The position numbers were made by a program, and so were the translations under genes. Shown in pieces: positions 35,276 to 39,636 of a stretch of DNA of 39,636 bases; within the stretch, counting starts at the first letter, position 1, and each line of letters starts with the position of its first letter. The stretch is taken from positions 1 through 39,636 of the forward strand of contig JAPLCW010000184.1 of NCBI GenBank assembly GCA_026392015.1, read 5' to 3'. This DNA comes from Candidatus Auribacterota bacterium. GTDB lineage: Bacteria; Auribacterota; Tritonobacteria; UBA1439. The notes beneath the pieces were generated by a model, which made no database searches, had not been told where the DNA came from, and saw only the letters and a program-made list of their open reading frames with translations.

Positions 35276-37027
35276 TCAAGAAGCGCGCACTTCCTCAGCG
35301 ACCTTCTCAATAAATTCATCCAAAGGCTGAGGCCCCTTGTCGCCTTCCTCGCGCGAGCGTAGTGCTACGGTCCCCGCCGCAGCCTCTCTCTCGCCGACCA
35401 CAAGCATGTAGGGGATCTTCTGGATCTGGGCCTCCCGTATCTTCAACCCCATTTTCTCATTGCGCCTGTCGCACTCAACGCGGACGCCGTTCTCCTTCAG
35501 GGTGGCGTACACCTTCTCCGCATAGTCCGCATATTTTTCCGAAACGGGAATGACAATCGCCTGGACCGGGGCAAGCCAGAGAGGGAAAGCGCCCTTGTAG
35601 TGTTCGATGAGCGTACCAATGAAGCGTTCGAGCGATCCAAAGAGCGCCCGATGCACCATCACGACGTGATGCTTCTTATTATCGTTCCCGATATAGGACG
35701 CATCGAAGCGGCCCGGGAGATTGAAGTCAAACTGGATCGTCGAACACTGCCATTTCCGTCCGAGCGCGTCAAGAAGTTTGATGTCTATCTTCGGGCCGTA
35801 GAACACCGCCTCCCCCTCAATCCTCCTAAACGACATCCCTTTCTCCTTGAGCGCCGCCATGAGCACGCCCTCAGCCCTGTCCCAGTCCTCCGGCGAACCG
35901 GCGTAATCCTGAGGCTTTTTCGGGTCCCGGGCGCTCAGATCAATCTCATACTCTTTGAATCCGAACTTCCCAAGAATTTCCATCACGAGATCGAGAACAC
36001 CCTCGATTTCTCCGGGCAACTGCTCGGGCGTGCAGAAGATGTGCGCATCGTCCTGAGTGAACCCCCTCACGCGCAGCATGCCGTGAAGCACGCCGGAGCG
36101 TTCGTAACGGTACACAGTACCCATCTCAGCGAATCGGATCGGGAGATCCCTGTAACTGCGCGTTGCTGATTTGAAGATGAGGATATGGCCGGGGCAGTTC
36201 ATCGGTTTCAGCACATACTCTTCATCTTCGACTTTGAGAGTGTACATGTGCTGGCGGTAGAACTGGTAATGGCCTGACCGTTGCCAGAGTTGCGCATGCG
36301 CAATGTGCGGAATCGAGATGAGTTGGTAGCCGCGCTTCAGGTGCATATCTTCCCAGTAGTTCTGAATTATCCTCTTGAGGATCGCTCCCCTCGGATGCCA
36401 GAAGACCAGTCCGGCGCCGGCTTCCTCGTACATATTGAAGAGGTCAAGCTCCCTCCCGAGCCGCCGGTGGTCCCTCTGCTTTGCCTCTTCCAGCTTGGAG
36501 AGGTACTCCGCAAGCTCTTTGGCACTCTCCCATGCGGTCCCATAGATGCGCTGGAGCATCTGGTTCTTCTCATCTCCTCTCCAGTATGCGCCCGCGACGC
36601 TCAAAAGCTTGAATGCCTTTATCTGGCCGGTCCGCCCAATGTGCGGCCCGCGACAAAGATCGAAGAACTCACCGTCGCGGTAGAGACTCACCGTCTTGTC
36701 GGAGAGCTGCTCAATCAGATCCACCTTGTATTTCTCTCCCATGCCGCTAAAAATCGTGCGCGCCTTCTCCCGGTCAATCTCCTCACGCTCGAACGGGTGA
36801 TCTTCTTTTATGATTTTCTCCATCTCCTTCTCAATTTTACTCAGATGCTCTGGCGTCAGGTGTTCGTCAAGGTCAAAATCATAGTAGAAGCCCTCCGCGA
36901 TGGCGGGGCCTATTGCGAGCCGCGCCTTCGGGAAGAGGCGCTTCACCGCCTGGGCCATCACGTGCGAGGTCGAGTGCCTGTAGCGCTCGATCCCCTCTTC
37001 TGTTGAGAGATCGATATCCTTGCCCAT
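35276..37027 (-). CDS. thrS: threonyl-tRNA synthetase lacking the TGS domain
   Basis: The product has 583 residues. It opens directly in the editing domain: RHSTSHVMAQAVKRLFP (17-33) with the His pair, and DLCRGPHI with the editing Cys. Catalytic motifs follow: PMNCPGH (zinc Cys), FAEMGTVYRYERSGVLHG, VRGFTQDDAHIFC, and VMVHRALFGSLERF near the end. A C-terminal anticodon-binding domain begins about 485. The usual 60-residue N-terminal TGS domain is absent, matching the length deficit against a 642-residue enzyme. An in-frame TGA lies three codons upstream of the ATG, so no extension is possible. A GAGGTG ribosome-binding site precedes the start. Confidence 0.96.
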   Translation of the reverse strand: MGKDIDLSTEEGIERYRHSTSHVMAQAVKRLFPKARLAIGPAIAEGFYYDFDLDEHLTPEHLSKIEKEMEKIIKEDHPFEREEIDREKARTIFSGMGEKYKVDLIEQLSDKTVSLYRDGEFFDLCRGPHIGRTGQIKAFKLLSVAGAYWRGDEKNQMLQRIYGTAWESAKELAEYLSKLEEAKQRDHRRLGRELDLFNMYEEAGAGLVFWHPRGAILKRIIQNYWEDMHLKRGYQLISIPHIAHAQLWQRSGHYQFYRQHMYTLKVEDEEYVLKPMNCPGHILIFKSATRSYRDLPIRFAEMGTVYRYERSGVLHGMLRVRGFTQDDAHIFCTPEQLPGEIEGVLDLVMEILGKFGFKEYEIDLSARDPKKPQDYAGSPEDWDRAEGVLMAALKEKGMSFRRIEGEAVFYGPKIDIKLLDALGRKWQCSTIQFDFNLPGRFDASYIGNDNKKHHVVMVHRALFGSLERFIGTLIEHYKGAFPLWLAPVQAIVIPVSEKYADYAEKVYATLKENGVRVECDRRNEKMGLKIREAQIQKIPYMLVVGEREAAAGTVALRSREEGDKGPQPLDEFIEKVAEEVRAS

Positions 37028-37386
37028 AACACCTCACCTGTTGTCCGGCAACTTAGAGGAAATCAACACCTAATCTATCTGAATACTCTGGAATGCACTC
37101 GCCTGCAAATCAGGTTACTCAGAGAAAACTTGTCCTGAGCCTAGCCGAAGGATCAGGTGCAAAAAATACACCACTTGATTTACCTGACTACTCTGAAACC
37201 ATGCGCATAAATATCAGTCAATCAGAGAGATCAGGTGCACAAAATAATTTTGAAGCTAACTTATTCTGGATGAATAGAGTAGCACAACCGTTCACCGAGG
37301 CGCAATACGAAAGCCGGGATTTGGGAAAATGCTTCAATTATGGGGGGCCACAGATGCACACAAAGACCCGTGGCCGAGACTTGCAA

Positions 37387-37404
37387 CCGAGACTTTAGTC
37401 TCGG
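37387..37404. repeat. family A palindrome
   Basis: CCGAGACTTTAGTCTCGG, with partial copies on both sides (GGCCGAGAC at 37372 and GGTCTCGGCT at 37411). Confidence 0.75.
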
Positions 37405-37450
37405 CGGGCTGGTCTCGGCTGTGTTAATTTGCTTTTATCTGTGGTTAAAA

Positions 37451-37482
37451 TATCCTCTATAACCGACCCAGTACGCAGCCTG
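37451..37482 (+). repeat. 32-bp direct repeat, copy 1
   Basis: TATCCTCTATAACCGACCCA then GTACGCAGCCTG. Copy 2 at 37646-37677 differs at three positions. The pair brackets the family B element. Confidence 0.75.
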
Positions 37483-37505
37483 TTAATGGACCATTTATTG
37501 TAGGG

Positions 37506-37577
37506 CGCATTGGGCCTCTTGCCACATTTTTGCGAGGCAAATCCCTCCATTCCCCCCTTTGAAAAAAATGAGGGGGC
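37506..37577. repeat. two-hairpin dispersed element, family B copy 3
   Basis: CGCATTGGGCCTCTTGCCAC, ATTTTTGCGAGGCAAATCCC and a decayed C-run/G-run hairpin, in the same order as the copies at 5571 and 10504. Confidence 0.75.
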
Positions 37578-37645
37578 GAGGATTTTCCGCATGCATACCG
37601 CTACTGCGTTTGTCCTCCCTTTGGGAAAGAGGGGTAGGGGGTATT

Positions 37646-37677
37646 TATCCTCTATAACTAACCCGGTACGCAGCCTG
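37646..37677 (+). repeat. 32-bp direct repeat, copy 2
   Basis: TATCCTCTATAACTAACCCG then GTACGCAGCCTG; see copy 1 at 37451. Confidence 0.75.
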
Positions 37678-37700
37678 ATCAAATCACATTAAATGAATCT

Positions 37701-37792
37701 CCACCGCCTTACAGCGGTGGTCTCATTGGGTTCGGGCTTCGCCCGACCCGCTTCGCGGCTCCCTGCTCTCACCCCCACCCTTCCAGGTGGGG
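37701..37792. repeat. cluster of four stem-loops
   Basis: CCACCGC/GCGGTGG (37701-37720), TCGGGC/GCCCGA (37732-37746), CCGC/GCGG (37748-37758) and CCCCACC/GGTGGGG (37773-37792) follow one another with little spacing. This density suggests a structured RNA or the end of an IS200/IS605-type element, but no transposase or TnpB frame is present beside it. Confidence 0.6.
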
Positions 37793-37949
37793 AACTCCCG
37801 CGAACTTAGAGGAGAATAGAAAAGTATCTTTGCCACATCAGAGGCGGTCCCCATTTACTTGAGAACGCCCCTAATTTTTGCCTTGGCACGCGCTCCTGGG
37901 TTACAAGCTGTATCCGAACGAATTCATCGGGCTCCGGCTTTACGAGCAA

Positions 37950-37971
37950 GGATCTTCTTGCACGAAGATCC
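37950..37971. repeat. 8-bp perfect stem-loop
   Basis: GGATCTTC, loop TTGCAC, GAAGATCC. It is followed at 38000-38017 by a second stem GTCCCG/CGGGAC. Neither has a T-run. Confidence 0.6.
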
Positions 37972-38313
37972 GGAGTTATTTCCGCGGGTGGCAGAGAGTC
38001 CCGGAGAGCGGGACGAGCGCCGCTCTCCCGTACCAGCAACGGTTAAAACCATGCAATTTGCCGACTGCACCCGCCACGCATCTGGTCCAAAACCAACCCG
38101 CGTCATTATTGAGGTTAGGGCAGAACGAGAGGGTAATCTCTACCGAGGGCATGCCCCGTTAAGAGCAAAGCTAATTTCGGGGTATACCCTCGGCCGCCTC
38201 GACCATACAATCGATGATTTTGGGGCAGGGGGAGCAGTTTTTTTAGAAATTTTAGTTCCCTATATCACCCCATTGTTTTTCCTGGTTATTGGTAATTTCT
38301 CAAGTACGTTATA

Positions 38314-39318
38314 TTATTTAACCCAGATACGTGCTTTCATACCCGCTCTCCCTCCAGAGCACCCGGCAGTGCAGGTACCGCAACCCAGGTCCTGCGCCGG
38401 AATACCGTCATGAGCCCACCAACAACACGACGAACCAAATGGGTCCATAACCCAGCCCGAGGTGAAGTGCCCAATTCCTAACGGTCCACATTCTGTTTCG
38501 ATGTTACCATCAGTATATGCGCTGTAGCAATCCCTAACCGACTGCAGAGGGCGTGAAGTATATACAGCTTCTTGTGCCGCATCTCTCGTCGCATCCAGAG
38601 TAATTCCCCTAAAGTATACTTTATAACCATAGTTGCTCATGTCATACCTCACGTCCGTAAACTGTAGATTTCGCCATTCACCTTTATACATATTGTCCGC
38701 ATTTACTATCGGGTCTGTTATGGTAACGCCGTATCCTCCTTCTGTTGTCGGCCTCGTATCATTAGCCCTGGTTGATACCAGGGTCCATCCTCCCCCGTCG
38801 TTGGTCATGTCACAATAGCATTGGAATGCAGGGTCTCCTGTTCCAGTGCCATCCGGGTCAATGGTGTAAACGCCATCGGTTGAACCCGGAATTGCCGTCT
38901 TAATGGCTTTACAGGATGCGTAAATTGGCGTTGGGGTTAGGGTTGGGGTTGGAGTTGGCGGTACAACTAATGTCCCCGTCCTCACTCCCCAGCTTCCCGG
39001 CTGCGTGCAGAAGAACGGCATGCCCGATTTCACATCTGCCGCAGTCGTGGTTGCGCACAGAGCAAATGGCGTCGCGACGGCATCGCCGATCTCCTTCGTG
39101 GTCTTCATCGTCGAGCCGGGTCCCGACGTGGGCTCCTGGAAACTACTCTGCACTGTGAGCGCCGCGCCGCTCGTCAGGTAATCGTACAGGTTCTGGAGCG
39201 TGTACATCCCGCTCCCCGCTGAGGGGGCTCCAGGAGAATCAAGGCTTCCGGCAACAGCCGTATAAGACACGCATACTGCGAACAACAGGCCAAGAGCTGC
39301 TGTGATTAACTTTTTCAT
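38314..39318 (-). CDS. secreted protein with Thr-Pro linker and fibrinogen-like C-terminal domain
   Basis: The product has 334 residues. A signal peptide (1-23, ...YTAVA) is followed by a domain at about 25-115 with LDSPGAPSAGSGMYTLQNLY, a form recurring in secreted proteins of uncultured bacteria. A linker PPTPTPTLTPTP (119-131) leads to a C-terminal domain at about 135-334. CYCDMTNDGGGWTLVSTR (167-184) is the core of fibrinogen-related domains (CDM.TDGGGWTL), and the end is Cys-rich (DLGCGTCTAGCSGGRAG). The domain usually binds sugars or acetylated groups; here it may serve surface adhesion. AAAGGA lies about 10 nt before the ATG. The right IS copy begins 180 bp upstream and may influence expression. 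The linker resembles that of the beta-propeller protein at the other end. Confidence 0.8.
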   Translation of the reverse strand: MKKLITAALGLLFAVCVSYTAVAGSLDSPGAPSAGSGMYTLQNLYDYLTSGAALTVQSSFQEPTSGPGSTMKTTKEIGDAVATPFALCATTTAADVKSGMPFFCTQPGSWGVRTGTLVVPPTPTPTLTPTPIYASCKAIKTAIPGSTDGVYTIDPDGTGTGDPAFQCYCDMTNDGGGWTLVSTRANDTRPTTEGGYGVTITDPIVNADNMYKGEWRNLQFTDVRYDMSNYGYKVYFRGITLDATRDAAQEAVYTSRPLQSVRDCYSAYTDGNIETECGPLGIGHFTSGWVMDPFGSSCCWWAHDGIPAQDLGCGTCTAGCSGGRAGMKARIWVK

Positions 39319-39370
39319 TTTTCATCCATCCTTTCATGTTTCACCGCGAAAATGTTGAATATTGCTTTTT

Positions 39371-39492
39371 CACCGCAAAGGACGCAAAGAGCGCAAAGAT
39401 AATGAAAGCACTTTCTTTTCGAACCACAGATAACACTATTCAAAACAAATTCTTTTTACTTTATCTCTGCGTCCTCTGCATTCTCTGCGGTT
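39371..39492. repeat. imperfect hairpin of CGCAAAG / CTCTGCG units
   Basis: ACCGCAAAGGACGCAAAGAG (39372 on) answers to GCGTCCTCTGCATTCTCTGC (39470 on). It is built of 9-10 nt units like the family H arms at 10904, and lies between the IS and the fibrinogen-like gene. Confidence 0.65.
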
Positions 39493-39497
39493 CAAAC

Positions 39498-39636
39498 TGT
39501 AATGGTTTAGACTAAATTGGACTTTTTCGGGTTCTTAGATTTGTATGAATCTCGCCTCCATGGATGGTAAGATTTTAGCATAGAAAGGAGGCGGAGAGAT
39601 GGAAAAGAGGAAGTTTAGTCCGGAGGAGAAGTATAA
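39498..39636 (+). mobile_element. IS terminus, right copy (IS3-like, partial)
   Basis: Identical to the reverse complement of bases 2-140 except for one base in the palindrome (39564-39581). The inner edge is TG at 39498. Flanking bases differ from those at the left copy, so these are two insertions, not one. Confidence 0.85.
39599..39636 (+). CDS. transposase OrfA N-terminus (partial, runs off window)
   Basis: An ATG at 39599-39601 begins MEKRKFSPEEKY, the same as the left copy, after GGAGGCGGAGAG. The frame leaves the window. Confidence 0.6.
   Translation, partial: MEKRKFSPEEKY

Larger units (their letters stand above)
37028..38313. other. 1.3-kb repeat-rich region without a convincing gene
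   Basis: This region contains imperfect repeats around TCAGGTGCAxAAAATA at 37153 and 37230, a family A palindrome, a family B element between two 32-bp direct repeats, and three consecutive hairpins at 37701-37792. About 400 bp with hairpins but no recognisable protein follows. Frames through 37859-38413 on the plus strand and 37806-38039 on the minus strand match nothing I know and have no ribosome-binding site. A decayed mobile element is the best guess. Confidence 0.5.

Noticed and set aside
37028-37100. T-box leader before thrS
   Set aside because: No T-box sequence or specifier-like stem could be found upstream of thrS, pheS, gltX or glnS.
37859-38413. Plus-strand protein of 184 residues
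   Set aside because: Its last 100 bases run antisense into the fibrinogen-like gene, it has no ribosome-binding site and no recognisable motif.

Overview
The window looks like a metagenome-assembled contig from an uncultured anaerobic bacterium. I infer the PVC-side candidate phyla (Omnitrophota or Auribacterota-like) from the gene order and from surface proteins with Thr-Pro linkers; this placement is inference only. Every gene I accept, including the tRNA, lies on the minus strand, so the region is read from right to left. The first 140 bases and last 139 bases are the same insertion-sequence (IS) terminus in inverted orientation. Each runs outward into the start of a transposase gene, which is probably where the assembly broke.

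In reading order from the right end: an IS end; a secreted fibrinogen-like protein; about 1.3 kb of repeat-rich DNA without a convincing gene; then a long translation and housekeeping array. The array runs thrS, infC-rpmI-rplT, pheS-pheT, rarA, 5-formyl-THF cyclo-ligase, rny, a ymdB-type phosphodiesterase, xseA-xseB, dxs, tlyA-nadK, a four-subunit 2-oxoacid:ferredoxin oxidoreductase (Vor/Kor), gltX-glnS, pgsA, der, plsY-gpsA. It covers aminoacyl-tRNA supply (Thr, Phe, Glu, Gln), initiation and ribosome assembly, RNA turnover, phospholipid and isoprenoid synthesis, and ferredoxin-linked oxoacid metabolism. The ferredoxin oxidoreductase indicates an anaerobic lifestyle. Left of the array are a secreted lectin-like/phosphodiesterase fusion, an M50 membrane protease, tRNA-Pro(GGG), a FAN1-type VRR-NUC nuclease with an N-terminal cysteine cluster, and a beta-propeller protein cut short by the left IS copy.

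The most unusual features are the spacers and some translation signals. Nearly every spacer longer than about 80 bp in the array holds an imperfect hairpin whose arms are short degenerate tandem units, often 7 nt. Several unrelated unit families are used, and they abut or even supply the stop codons of pgsA, xseA and others. Longer spacers hold a MITE-like element with nested palindromes, a three-copy two-hairpin element and GCCGAG/CTCGGC palindromes. infC appears to start at AUU and overlaps rpmI by 68 bp, rplT starts at UUG, ThrRS lacks its TGS domain, and GluRS lacks its usual insert in the catalytic half.
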